DNA from: Eustoma russellianum
Taxonomy: Eukaryota > Streptophyta > Magnoliopsida > Gentianales > Gentianaceae
Reading direction: 5' to 3'
Length of the DNA stretch: 64,000 nucleotides
Assembly: GCA_036186865.1 (NCBI GenBank)
Contig: AP025056.1
Coordinates: 33,206,552-33,270,551, forward strand
Positions 10,500 to 22,370 of the stretch are shown one piece after another. Under the pieces are notes generated by a model. The model saw only the letters and a list, made by a program, of their open reading frames with translations. It was not told the origin of the DNA and made no database searches. Both the position numbers and the translations under genes were made by a program. The stretch's first letter is position 1. Every line of letters begins with the position of its first letter.

Positions 10500-10735
10500 G
10501 CACCTCAATCGATCGATGTACTTCGATCCCTCACATCGATTGATCCATGTAGGCAGTGAAAGTTCAAGAGCTTACGGTGAGACATCGATCTTTAAACTTG
10601 AGGCACATCGATCGATCGATGTACTTCTAACCCTCACTTCGATTGATCCATGTAGGTCAGAAACAAATTCTGAAGCTTACTGTGAGACATCGATCTCTAA
10701 AGCTAAGGCACTTCGATCGATCAATGTCTAGGGTT
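10500..10735. repeat. CGATCGATCGATG palindrome cluster in the TE-B 5' LTR
   Basis: Repeated atcgatcgatgt, cttcgatc and acatcgattgatc units lie in two ~120-bp periods, each with gtgagacatcgatct. The same cluster is in the 3' LTR at 18660-18890. TE-C LTRs hold a related cluster. Confidence 0.85.
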
Positions 10736-11883
10736 TTTTAGAAATATTTTTCTAAAATGTGATAAAGTGGTTGTTCTTATTTGTACATGATTTATACATG
10801 TTCATTATGTGATTATTATGTGTTTTTGATGATTATAAATACATTGTGACTAATGTGCCTTGGAAGTTTCTACAACTTACCAAAAAGGGCAAAATTGGTG
10901 TTTTGAGTTTTGTAGGAACATGATATGATGGATATATATCAAGGACTCGTTCTTATCATATTTATCAAGACAAAGGTGGTATTATGATTATTTCTGACCA
11001 TCAGAGTCATTTCTGGAGTATTCTCTCACCAGGGGCATTTTGGTCATTTCTACCCTGAGGGTATTTTTTGTATTTTCACTCAATAAATCTCTTGAGCATG
11101 TTATTATCTTCATTCTGGAGTTGATTTATATTTATCTTGAAGATTATTTGGCGATTCTTTATCTTATTCTCTCAAATGATGATATTATTGACTATAGCGG
11201 GACATGTGGCGAGTTGTGATGTCACATTCCATTTTTTCTTGAAGAACCTCTTATATATGTTATGGAAGCATATTTATCATCATTATACAGAGATATCAAA
11301 GGTGTTAAAGGTGTGTAAATGATCACTACGCACAAGTAGGAATAGTTGGAATTTTAGTGTTATATATTGTCATAATTTTGTCAATTATTATTTGGTGATT
11401 TCTTCTTCAAAAATCTGAGTTGATAAGCATATATACAGCCTTAAAAACGTGTATATTCAGGTGTATATGATGGTTTACTTATTTTAAGAGTTGGTGACAA
11501 GTGGACCAATCAAAAAGGAGCTAGTTGGCAAAAGTGACAACTTGGAAAATACAAAGTAGTAGCCAACAGCAACTAAGGATGTGTGGAGCAGATTTTTGAG
11601 TTTGAATTCTTCTACATTCACATGCCTATTCTTGTGCAAAGAGTTGAGGCAATCTTGGAGTAGTTGTGCTACTTTATCTTTCTTATTATCTTTATTTTTG
11701 CAAAAGATAATCAAGACATGCCAAGTGTATAATTCCGGCCAACAATGTGTGTTCAAGGTGGACCAATTATGTTGTCTCATTTTGCCAAGTGTACGAGGCC
11801 AACCAATGATGGGAAGACAACTTGGACTTGATGATGAAGATGGTGACACATGTGCATTCTTATCTCCAAGGATCAATTCACAC

Positions 11884-11891
11884 TATAAATA
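11884..11891 (+). promoter_or_regulatory. TATA box of the TE-B 5' LTR
   Basis: TATAAATA followed by GGAGGCAATG. The same box is at 20031-20038 in the 3' LTR. Confidence 0.65.
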
Positions 11892-12953
11892 GGAGGCAAT
11901 GATGAAGAAGATGAAACGCACTTGAAGCTCTCTTGAAAGCATTTGTTGATTTGTCTAGCTATCATCTTCTTGTTGTTGTTCTTGTTTCATTGTTTGTGGC
12001 AAAGGTGTTCTTGTTGTATTTGTTGAGCTACAAGCCTCTTGATCTTCATTTGTAAGATTGATTAGCCAATTCTATAAGGCTACATCAATAGGTGGTAGAG
12101 GTGTTGAAACTAGGTGTTGCATAGAAGGTGTTCATCCAAGTCTTAAATAAGGTTGGTGTATAACCCAAGGATCAAGCTTGGTTCTTGTTGTAAGATGATT
12201 CATTTCATAGTGAAATCCAAGGAAATGTATTCCTTGGGACTGGATTAGGTCACATTGACCGAACCAGGATAAATCCTTGGCGTTCTTGTCTTGTTTCTAC
12301 CTATCTGTTTTCGGCCTGTTTTTACTGCAGTTTTCACACAAATTTTCACAATTTGGAAAAATAGATAAACACTTTCAAAATTTGTGATTTTTGGTGGAGT
12401 TATACTTCAGACTGTTAGCTTTCATTTGCAACAAGAATCACTAGATTTGAACAAGGAAAAGTTAGTCTTTCAGTCTTTGCAAGATAACTGCATTATTTTG
12501 GGTACAATGTGACCAGTTTTGAGAAAACTTAAATTCTGTATTAATCAAGAATTGTTTAAGGTTATGACCTTTTGGAAACATCAACTACACATCCGAATGA
12601 GTGTTTTGATATATAGATCAACTTTTTTGGTTGAGTATTCAAAGAGAAACATGTTTTTCAAAATCAGCAACATTCTGTCCAATTCTGTCTAGATTGACCA
12701 TCTGAATCTTTTTATTTGTTTGAAGTGTCAAAAAATCTTATTTTTGTTTGATTTTTGGATAGAGTCTTGCTAACACATTGAAGTTAAGTTTTGGAAAGTT
12801 TCATAATTTTTGGAGTTGTTTACACTTATTTTTGAATTTTTCAAAAACGGATGTTTTCAAAGGGGTTTTTAATCAAGGGTAGTAGTGTAATTTCCGCTAA
12901 CCACTATTCACCCCTCCCTCTAGTGGTGTTTATTGCATGTGCACGGTCCAACA

Positions 12954-12970
12954 ATTGGTATCAGAGTAAG
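12954..12970 (+). other. TE-B primer binding site
   Basis: attggtatcagagtaag follows the 5' LTR. TGGTATCAGAG is complementary to the 3' end of initiator tRNA-Met, the usual copia primer. Confidence 0.85.
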
Positions 12971-13075
12971 GTCTACATCACTCAAAGAAGCAAGATTCAA
13001 CGCCGTACAAACAACACAAGGCCAAGAAACAATAACACTTTGTAGCCTGCTAATCTCAGATTAAATATACATACA

Positions 13076-14573
13076 ATGGCCATAGTCTCTCACAAAGGTG
13101 AGTTGGAAGGTATGTCCACACAACGTCCTTCTCTTTTTGATGGAAATAATTTTGTTCATTGGAAACTTAGAATGAGACTATTCATAATGGCTATACACAT
13201 TGATATATGGTCTATAGTTGAAGATGGACCGTACATACCAATGAAAGTCGTACAAGTTAGTAGAGTCACTCAAGAGGTTGAAAAATATAAAAGTGAATGG
13301 TCATCAGAAGATAAAAAGAAAATGTTCATGAATGCTAAATCTATGCAATTACTTTTGAATGGACTTACAACTTCTGAAGCAGGATATGTGTCAAACAGCA
13401 CAAGTGCACACGATATGTGGAAATCACTTGTATTAAAGCATGAAGGTACAAGCGGTGTAAAAGAATCAAAAATAAATATGCTTATGAGTGAATTAGAATC
13501 TTTCAAAATGTTGCCGAACGAATCCATAACATCTATGGATTTGAGAATTACTAATATTTTCAATGCTCTTGAAGCTTTAGGAAAATCATTCACCAACAAC
13601 GAGAAGGTGCAAAAGGTGTTGTGAAGCCCTCCTGCTGAATGGGATCCAAAGGTCACGGCGATTGAAGAAACGAAATCGATCACAAAAATAGATGAATTGA
13701 TAGGCTCACTAAGAGTATATGAGGTAAAACTAAACCAACGGAAGTCCGAGTCATCTAAATCATCCGGTAGTCAATAGCTTTCAAAAGAACTGAAACACAT
13801 ATAAATAATGATGATAGTAATAATGATACTGTATTAGACGATGACTTGATATTGATAGCTAGAAAACTTAAAACATTTTTCAAACGTCCAAATAGGAATA
13901 GACAACGTTCTTCTTCTTTTTCTCAATCTAAGAAAAATAACTCTAACAATAGCAAATGGTATAATAAAGAGCCAAGTGCTACGAATGCAGTCAGAAAGGA
14001 CATATTTCATATGATTGTCCAAGAAAGAAAAATAATTATAATAACAACAATAATAAACAAGCCAAGGACAAGGAGGCACAAACGACAAAGACAAAGGAGT
14101 CTAAGCCAAGGAAAGGAAAACGAGCAATAAAGGTGAGCACATGGAGCGACTCATTCGACTAAGAATCCGAAACTGAGGAAGCTCAAGTCTGCTTCGTATC
14201 CAACGAGGTAAGTTCTTCTTCTGATAGTGATTCTGATAATGACATGACATTTGATGAAATGTATGAAGAGTTTTTAAGAATGTATGCTCACTGTAAGAGG
14301 CTCTATAAAGAAAAGAAGAAACTAATTGAAGAAAATGACAAACTGAAGACGTCCAACTTGGAATTTTCCGATCAATTAGAATGTTTTAAACAAGAGTCTA
14401 CTAATACTTTTGATTCTTTGGAGATTAACATTGAATCACTTAGGAAAAATGAACAAAAGTTAAGAACGGAAAATAGTATGTTAAAGTCTAAGTTAGAAAG
14501 TTATGAAAATGAGATAGGACAACTTAAGTCTTCTAAACTAAACTTAGAAAAAATGTTAGAACAATTTAAATAG
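13076..14573 (+). pseudogene. TE-B gag (UBN2-type, zinc knuckle, coiled coil), broken
   Basis: The start MAIVSHKGELEGM fits other Sirevirus gags: FDGNNFVHWKLRMRLFI, then LLLNGLTTSEAGYVS and KESKINMLMSELESFK. A TGA at 13622-13624 replaces an Arg codon (KVL*SPPAEWDPKV), and the frame shifts near 13770. A clean zinc knuckle, CYECSQKGHISYDC, sits at 13977-14018 in a third frame. 14244-14573 encodes a Lys/Glu-rich coiled coil, the gag extension typical of this lineage. The protein would form the particle and bind genomic RNA, but cannot be made intact here. Confidence 0.85.
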
Positions 14574-14639
14574 GGTGCTAGTATGTTAGATACACTATCA
14601 TCACAAAAGAGTGGAAATGATAAAACCGGGTTAGGCTAT

Positions 14640-15104
14640 TAAGAAGAAAATGTAAAAGTAGATAAAAAGACTAAGTTTGTCTCATCTAGTACAAAGTTGT
14701 CATATAATACAACAAAATCAACTTTGCCTTCTACATCTTCTTCTACACCTTCTTCTACTTATATCAAGGCAAAAATACAACACACACCCACAAATATACA
14801 CACATATAAACGTACATCTAGGCAAAACTTTGCATCTAGATAACCTAGAAATTATGCCTACATGTATACAAATACATCTAGACCTAATAAAATGCATCCA
14901 ACTTATTGTGAACCTAAGTATAGGCAACACTCATATAAGTCTTATAGAAATGCATATGAACATACATACATAGCACCATTCAAGAAACAAAATTACATGC
15001 CTTATACACACTATCAAAATCGTCCAAGACATAGTACTTATAAACCAAGGCATATGACAGGCAACCCTAAACTATTCATCGAATTGGAACATATCAAGAA
15101 TTGA
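14640..15104 (+). pseudogene. TE-B gag C-terminus fused to protease remnant (active site deleted)
   Basis: A Tyr/His/Ser-rich gag tail leads straight into RHMTGNPKLFIELEHIKN (about 15048-15102). In TE-D the equivalent reads WFLDSGCSRHMTG. Here the WFLDSGCS part with the catalytic Asp is missing, so a deletion joined gag to the middle of the protease. This element could not process its polyprotein. Confidence 0.75.
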
Positions 15105-16261
15105 GGAAAGGTAACATTCCTGACAACAACAAAGGACAAGTTGTTGGAAAAGGAACAATTGGGGATCCTAACACATTTCAAATACGAAATGCGTTGTTAG
15201 TAAGTAATCTTTCTTATAATTTATTAAGTATTTCTCAACTTATAGATTGTGGATATAATGTTTCTTTTCTTCCCAATTCTTGTGATATAATAAATGAAAA
15301 AGGGGAAATTGTATTAAAAGAAAATAGAGATGATAATATTTACACTCTTACCTTAGATAACATGTTAGATGCTAAGGTTAAGTGTTTAATATCACGTGAC
15401 TTAGATGTGAATTTATGTCATAGAAGATTAGGTCATATAGGAATTTCAATCATTAAGAAATTATCTAAGAAGAATTTAATTAGAGGAATGCCTAAGTTAG
15501 ACTTAGATAATTTTCAACTATGTGAAATGTGTATTAAAGGAAAACACATTAAAGAAACATTAAAACAGAAACATGAAGTCAGTACTAGTCATATACTAGA
15601 ATTGCTTCACTTAGACTTATTTGGTCCAAGTAGGACAAGAAGTCTAGGTGGACACTACTATGTGTGTGTCATAGTAGATTATTACTCACGCTACACATGG
15701 ACATTGTTCTTAACACACAAAGACGATGCTCCATTAGCAATCGAAACCCTTATCAAGCAACTTGAAAACATTTACGAAGAAAATGTTAAAAGGATTAGGA
15801 GTGATAGAGGTGAAGAATTTAAAAATAAAGACGTAATCAAATTTTGTGAACTACATGGAATAAAACATGAATTCTCACCACCTAGAACACCACAACTCAA
15901 TGGAGTTGTTGAACGTAAAAATAGAACAATTCAAGAAGTTGCTAGAACAATGTTATGTGAAAATAAATTACCAAAATATTTATAGGCTGAAGCTGTTAAC
16001 TGTGCATGCTATATTATAAATAGACTCTCTATTAGAAAGAAATTAAATAAAACACCTTATGAATTGTTAAATAATAGACAACCTAAAATAGATTATCTTA
16101 AAGTTTTTGGTTGTAAATGGTTTGTGTTGAACACTAAGGATAATCTAGACAAGTTTGAACAAAAATCTATTGAATGCATATTTGTTGGTTATTCGACTAA
16201 TTCAAGAGCATATAGGTGTTATAATCCTGCATCTAGAAAATTATTGAATTTATACCTGTGA
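15101..16261 (+). pseudogene. TE-B pre-integrase and integrase (broken)
   Basis: Pre-integrase block LCHRRLGHIGIS (usually LWHRRLGH) and the zinc-finger Cys pair CEMCIKGK come first. The integrase core has LLHLDLFGPSRT (first Asp), IRSDRGEEFKN (second Asp) and NGVVERKNRT (Glu), so the DDE triad is present. A TAG (15983-15985) replaces Trp in PKYL(W)AEAVN. The same frame continues to 16261, then shifts at VKFNE. Confidence 0.88.
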
Positions 16262-18121
16262 AATTCAATGAAAATGCATGCTTTGAAGTTAGTGATAAAA
16301 CTCAACATAAACATAAGAATAATGTTGAAAATATGTTTGATGATGATGTATTCCTTGAGCCTGTACTTGATCATCTAGAACCAACTCCCCCTGAGCATGA
16401 ATGCTTAGATGAAATAAATGAAGAAACTTTGCAATTGGAAGATAATATAACTAATGATCCAATTACATACGACAATGTTCACACTAATGAAACATTTAAA
16501 CAAGATGAGGGTGAACCTAGTCAATCTAGGAATTGGTGGCACCCTAAAGAATTAATAATTGGGGATCCAAGGGTTGGGGTTAGAACACGTAGAAACTTAA
16601 GTCAACTTGAAAGACATAGTTTAATCTCACACTTAGAACCTAAGAATGTAAAAGAAGCCTTGGGTGATATATCTTGGATAGATGCCATACATGAGGAATT
16701 AAATCAATTCACCAGGAAAAATGTGTGGGACTTAGTACCTAAACCCAAAAACAAATCAATAATAGGTACGAAATGGGTGTTTAGGAATAAAATTGATGAA
16801 CAAGGAAACATCACACGTAATAAGGCTAGGCTAGTCGCACAAGGTTATAATCAACAAGAAGGAATAGATTATGCAGATACCTTTGCACCCGTTGCACGAC
16901 TAGAAGCGATTAGATTGTTACTTGTTATTGCAAGTCTAAGCAACATCAAAATCTTCCGAATGGATGTCAAGAGTGCGTTCTTGAATGGATATATCCAAGA
17001 AGAAGTATTTTTGAAACAAACCCCTGGATTCGAAGATCCAAAGAATCCTAACCATGTTTACAAGCTTAAGAAAGCTTTATATGGTTTGAAACAAGCTCCA
17101 AGAGCTTGGTATGATAGATTTTCAAACTTTGTTATTGCAAATAATTGTCAAAGGGGAACAATAGACAATACTTTATTCCTAAGAAGAAAAGATAGTGATT
17201 TATTAATCGTTCAAATATACGTAGATGATATAATCTTTGGTTCAACTAACCCTACATTAGTAAAAGACTTTGAAGAGTGTGAAGTCAGAATTTGAAATGT
17301 CAATGGTAGGAGATTTGAATTACTCCTTAGGACTACAAATTAAACAAACCCTTCAAGGAATCCATATTAGCCAACATAGGTATGTCAATGATATGATTAA
17401 GAAGTTTGGCTTTGAAGAGTTAAAACCAACACCTACCCCCATGAGTGTTAACACCAAACTAGATAAGGATGAAAATGGTAAGCCTTTTGATGACACACTA
17501 TATAGGTTTATGATTGGATGACTTTTATACTTAATTGCATCAAGACCTGACATCATGTTTAGTGTGTGTATGTGTGCTAGGTTTCAATCTTGTCCTAAGG
17601 TATCACATTACAATGTGGTGAAAAAGATCTTTAGATATCTTAAACACACACCTCACTTAGGACTTTGGTATGATAGAAATGCTAAGTTGGAACTGTATGC
17701 TTATAGTGATGCTGATTATGGTTGCTGCAAGTTAGATAGAAAATCCACGAGTGGAACTTTTCAATTCATAGAAACCAACTTGATATCTTGGTTTTCTAAG
17801 AAGCAAGCTAGTGTAGCTCTCTCTACCACCGAAGCCGAGTATATAGCCTTGAGTTTGTGCACTACTCAAATACTTTGGCTTAAACAATAACATAGTGATT
17901 TTGGCATTAAAATGAATAAGATTCCAATTTTCTGTGATAGCACAAGTGCAATCGATCTTTCTCGGAATCTGGTACTTCATTCTAAGGCCAAACACATTGA
18001 GGTACGATACCATTTCCTTCGAGATCATGTTCAAAATAAGGATATAGTCATAAATCATATAAGAACTGATCACCAAATAGCTGACATCTTCACTAAACCC
18101 CTTAATCAAGCAAATTTTTAA
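16258..18121 (+). pseudogene. TE-B reverse transcriptase and RNase H (broken)
   Basis: The RT begins with WIDAIHEELNQF and WVFRNKIDEQG. It includes the MDVKSAFLNG block (first catalytic Asp), ALYGLKQAPRAWY and IYVDDIIFGST (catalytic pair near 17220). A frameshift near 17280, a TGA at 17519-17521 and a TAA at 17888-17890 break it. RNase H pieces are YSDADYGCCKLDRKSTSG, TTEAEYIALS and FCDSTSAIDLSRN, with KHIEVRYHFLRD and ADIFTKPL at the C-terminus. Both catalytic centres are readable but not in one frame. Confidence 0.9.
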
Positions 18122-18194
18122 AACTTACGAGCCAAGTCAGGTATGATGACTTACGATACCATTGCATAGTTCTACCTTTTACATGATTTACGAA

Positions 18195-18521
18195 ATAAAG
18201 GGGGAGATAGAATAAGAACATGCTTTTAGTTGGTAAATCATGATTTGGTTGGTTGAATAGTATGCTAAGTTTCAATTAGTATGAGCTTTTGGAGCATAGG
18301 TTAAGGGGGAGAGTATAAGTTGAGGGGGAGCACATAAATACATGAGAATTGATGAAAACAATTTTAATAATTAGCTGGTAATTGGTTTTTTAAAAAAACA
18401 ATTTGTACAAATTTGGTGAAACAAATTGGTTAGGTATTTGGTAGATGATAAACAATTGGTAAAGAGTTGTGACATTAAAATCATGTTAGGTTATTTTGAA
18501 AATCATCCAAAAGGGGGAGAA
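18195..18521 (+). other. TE-B polypurine tracts (four)
   Basis: AAAGGGGGAGA (18197), TTAAGGGGGAGAG (18301), TGAGGGGGAG (18321) and AAAAGGGGGAGAA (18509-18521) directly before the 3' LTR. Repeated PPTs in this place are a known Sirevirus trait. Confidence 0.8.
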
Positions 18522-21118
18522 TGTTGAGAAATATGTTTGGATAATTTTCAAAGTCATGATTTTAAGTGGTGAATACTTAAAAATATCATACATGGTGTTA
18601 TATATGATTAAAAGTTGAAAAAGTTAAAAAAGTTGACATTAATCTCTCAGGTTGTTGCACTTCGATCGATCGATGTACTTCGATCCCTCACATCGATTGA
18701 TCCATGTAAGGCAGTGAAAGTTCAAGACCTTACGGTGAGACATCGATGTCTAAACCTGAGACACATCGATTGATCGATGTACATCAAACCGTCACTTCGA
18801 TCAATTGATGTAGGTCAGAAACAAATTCTGAAGCTTACTGTGAGACATTGATCTCTAAAGCTGAGGCACTTCGATCGATCGATGTTTAGGGTTTTTAGAA
18901 ATATTTTTCTAAAATGGGATAAAGTGGTTGTTTTTATTTGTACATGATTTATACATGTTCATTATGTGATTATTATGTGTTTTTGATGATTATAAATACA
19001 TTGAGACTAATGTGCCTTGGAAGTTTCTACAACTTACCAAAAAGGGCAAAATTGGTGTTTTGAGTTTTGTAGGAACATGATATGATGGATATATATCAAG
19101 GACTCAATCTTACCATATTTATCAAGAAAAAGGTGGTATTATGATTATTTCTGACCATCGGGATCATTTCTGGAGTTTTCTCTCACCAGGGGCATTTTGG
19201 TCATTTCACCCCTGAGAATATTTTTGGTATTTTCACTCAAGGAATCTGTTGAGCATGTTATTATCTTCATTCTGGAGTTGAGTTATTATTATCTTGAAGA
19301 TTATTTGGCGATTCTTTATCGTATTCTCTCAAATGATGATATTATTGACTATAGCGGGATATGTGGCGAGTTGTGATGTCACATTCTATTTCTTTCTTGA
19401 AGATCCTCTTATATATGTTATGGAAGGATATTTATCATCATTATAAAGAGATATCAAAGGTTTTAAAGGTGTGTAAATGGTCACTATGCACAAGAAGAAA
19501 TAGTTGGAATTTTGATGTTATATATTTGCATTATCTTGTCAATTATTATTTGGTGATTTCTTCTTCAAAAATCTGAGCTGATAAGCATATATATAGCCTT
19601 AAAAATGTGTATATTTAGATGGATATGATGGTTTACTTATTTTAAGAGTTGGTGAAAAGTGGATCAATCAAAAAGGAGCTAGTTGGCAAAAGTGCCAACT
19701 TGGAAAATTCAAAATAGTAGCGAACGGCTACTAAGGATGTGTGGAGCTGATTCTTGAGTTTGAATTCTTCTACATTCACATGTCTATTCTTGTAAAAAGA
19801 GTTGAGGCAATCTTGGAGTAGTTTTGCTACTTTATCTTTCTTATTATCTTCATTTTTGCAAAAGATAATCAAGACATACCAAGTGTATAATTTCGGCCAA
19901 CAATGTGTGTTCAAGGTGGACAAATTATGTTGTCTCATTTTGCCAAGTGTACAAGACCAACCAATGATGGGAAGACAACTTGGACTTGATGATAAAGATG
20001 GTGACCCATTCTCCAAGGATCAATTCACACTATAAATAGGAGGCAATGGAGAAGAAGATGAAACACACTTGAAGCTCTCTTGAAAGCATTTGTTAATTTG
20101 TCTAGCTATCGTCTTCTTGTTGTTTTTCTTGTTTCATTATTTGTAGCAAAGGTGTTCTTATTGTATTTGTTGAGCTACAAGCCTCTTTAGCTTCATTTGT
20201 AAGATTGATTAGCCAATTCTATAAGGCTATATCAATAGGTGGTAGAGGTGTTGCAACTAGGTATTGCATAGAAGGTGTTCATCCAAATTTTGAATAGGGT
20301 TGGTGTATAACCCAAGGATCAAGCTTGGTTCTTGTTGTAAGATGATTCATTTCATAGTGAAATCCAAGGAATAGTGTTCCTTTGGACTGGAGTAGGTCAC
20401 ATTGACCGAACCAGGACAAATCCTTGGTGTTCTTGTCTTGTTTCTACCTTTCTGTTTTCTGCCTGTTTTTACTACAGTTTTCACACAATTTATCACAATT
20501 TGGAAAAATAGATAAACACTTTAAAAATTCGTTATTTTTGGTGGAGTTATACTTCATACTGTTCGATTTCATTTTCAACAAGAATCACTTGATTTGAGCA
20601 AGGGAAAGTTAGTCTTTCTGTCTTTGCAAGATAACTGCTCCATTCTGGCTGCAATCTGACCAGTTTTGAGAAAACTTGAATTTTGTATTAATCAAGAATT
20701 GTTTAAGGTTAGGGACTTTTGGAAACGTCAACTACACATCCTAAGGAGTGTTTTGATATAAAGATCAACCTTTTTGGTTGATTATTCAAAGCGAAACACG
20801 TTTTTCAAAATCAGCAACATTCTGTCCAGATTGACCATCTGAATCTTTTTATTTATTTGAAGTGTCAAAAGATCTTATTTTTGTCTGATTTTTTAACAGA
20901 GTCTTGTTAACACATTGAAGTTAAGTTATGGAAAGGTTCATAATTTTTTGAGTTGTGTACACTTATTTTTGTATTTTTCAAATACGGGTTCTGAATCTGA
21001 GGTAGTCTCAGATTCTGTTTTCAAAGGGGTTTTTAATCAAGGGTAGTAATGTAATTTCTGCTAACCACTATTCACTCCCCCCCTCTAGTGGTGTTTATTG
21101 CAGGTGCACGGTCCAACA
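18522..21118 (+). repeat. TE-B 3' LTR
   Basis: TGTTGAGAAATATG to GGTCCAACA. Contains the CGATCGATCG cluster (18660-18890) and a TATA box at 20031-20038. Small indels and a few percent substitutions separate it from the 5' LTR by eye. Confidence 0.93.
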
Positions 21119-21123
21119 ACTAC
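21119..21123. repeat. TE-B target site duplication (right), ACTAC
   Basis: Exact match to 10364-10368. Confidence 0.9.
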
Positions 21124-21850
21124 TTGTGAAACTTGCATCAAGGCTAAACAACACAAAAGCACGTTTAGACCTAATAATACTCCTGATGATCGTTGTTTTC
21201 TCTTATTCATTCTGATGTATGAAGACCATATCCGGTACCAACCCCACAGGGCTTTCAGTATTTTGTTATCTTCGTGGATGTCTTTTCTCGCATGACCTGG
21301 TTATATTTCTTAAAACATAAATCCGAGGTCACTACTAAATTTCAGGCTTTCCGCCAAAAGATCCGCACACCGTATGACACTACCATTAAAATCCTCCGAT
21401 CTGACAATGTAGGAGAATACATGTCTCACACACTCTAGAATTTCTACAAGAAAATGGCATCATACATCAGACATCGCCCTAATACTCCCCAACATAATGG
21501 TGTCGCCGAACAACAAGAACTGGCTCCTACTTGAAATGACCCGAGCCATGCTTCTCGACTCTGAGGTAACAACTTATTTCTGGCCTGAAGCCATAGCTAC
21601 GGCTGCCTACCTTATTAATTGCTCACCAACAAAAAACCTGGGTATGCACACACCATTACAAACCCTGTCCATCCAAGTACCCATTCCATATCTCCTCACA
21701 CTTCCACCTAAGGTATTTGGATGCTCCGTCTATATCCATACCAAAAAGGAAACAGAACTAAGTTCGATCCCAGTTCTCATAAATGTGTCTTTGTGGGGGT
21801 ATGCAACACACCAAAAAGGGTACCACTTCTATAATCCAATTACCCACTGA
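21124..21850 (+). pseudogene. TE-A integrase (resumes after TE-B), broken
   Basis: CETCIKAKQHKSTF (from 21125) carries the last Cys pair of the integrase zinc finger and continues the frame cut at 10368. The core reads FVIFVDVFSRMTWLYFLKHKSE, then ILRSDNVGEYM (second Asp), and after a stop NTPQHNGVAEQ (Glu block). FWPEAIATAAYLINCSPTKN and KVFGCSVYIH follow. Frameshifts lie near 21280, 21440 and 21500. Confidence 0.82.
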
Positions 21851-21862
21851 ATTCACGTTACT

Positions 21863-22370
21863 ATGGACTGTGTGTTTCTTGAAACCGAATTTTTCCACCA
21901 TACCCAATCTTCGACCCAGGGGGAGATGTTAGAAGAGGGTGTGTCACTCAACTGGTTACATAATTACAAGGTGCCAGAGACTGTCCAACAAGGTCAAGTA
22001 GGTGGCGCCAGCGAGCAAACCATGGACAATGTAGAAGCGACTAATGTGCTAGGGACGCCTCATGAACCTTCTTCGGTGAGTGCTCCACAAGAGGTAAATA
22101 ACATGGACTATGATTTGGACACTGATTCTGTTTTACCTAATGTCCCGCCTGAGCCACAGGTCCGCAGGTTACCGCCAAGGGAAAACAGGGGCGTACCTCC
22201 TCGTAGATACTCACCTGAACGAGTCACAAGAACTTTGAGGTATCCAGTGAGTTCTATCCAGGGGGAGGAGACCAGAAGTTTGCTCACCAAGCTATATCAC
22301 GACTCTATACCAAGGATTGTTGAGGCAACGAGTAACTACCATGCTGGCGAGACGCAATGAGTACAGAAAT
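21863..22370 (+). pseudogene. TE-A integrase-RT linker
   Basis: Open frame of 165 codons beginning MDCVFLETEFFHH, a form of the usual block after the integrase C-terminus, then a low-conservation Pro/Glu-rich linker. No further domain. Confidence 0.6.

Larger units (their letters stand above)
10369..12953 (+). repeat. TE-B 5' LTR
   Basis: It begins GGTTGAGAAATATG (first T changed to G; the 3' copy has TGTTGAG) and ends GGTCCAACA. It contains a CGATCGATCGATG palindrome cluster (10500-10735), a 10-N assembly gap (10470-10479) and a TATA box at 11884. Several reading frames in it (for example 11484-11876 minus) are shadows repeated in the 3' LTR. Confidence 0.93.
10369..21118 (+). mobile_element. 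TE-B: full-length Sirevirus-like copia retrotransposon inside TE-A
   Basis: It has two LTRs (2,585 and 2,597 bp), a PBS, gag with a coiled coil, IN-RT-RH and four polypurine tracts before the 3' LTR. It is flanked by ACTAC on both sides. The pol order IN before RT, the DDIIFGST signature and the multiple PPTs fit the SIRE/Maximus (Sirevirus) lineage. No env-like frame lies between RNase H and the PPT. It is inactive: gag has stops, the protease active site is deleted, and pol carries several stops and frameshifts. Confidence 0.92.

Noticed and set aside
11484..11876. 130-aa minus-strand frame and its match at 19642-20016
   Set aside because: Both lie at the same place in the two TE-B LTRs; repetition reflects LTR identity and there are no protein-like motifs.
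18121..18521. Env-like gene between TE-B RNase H and the 3' LTR, as some Sireviruses have
   Set aside because: Only about 400 bp with several PPTs and no open frame; the same interval in TE-D is about 210 bp.
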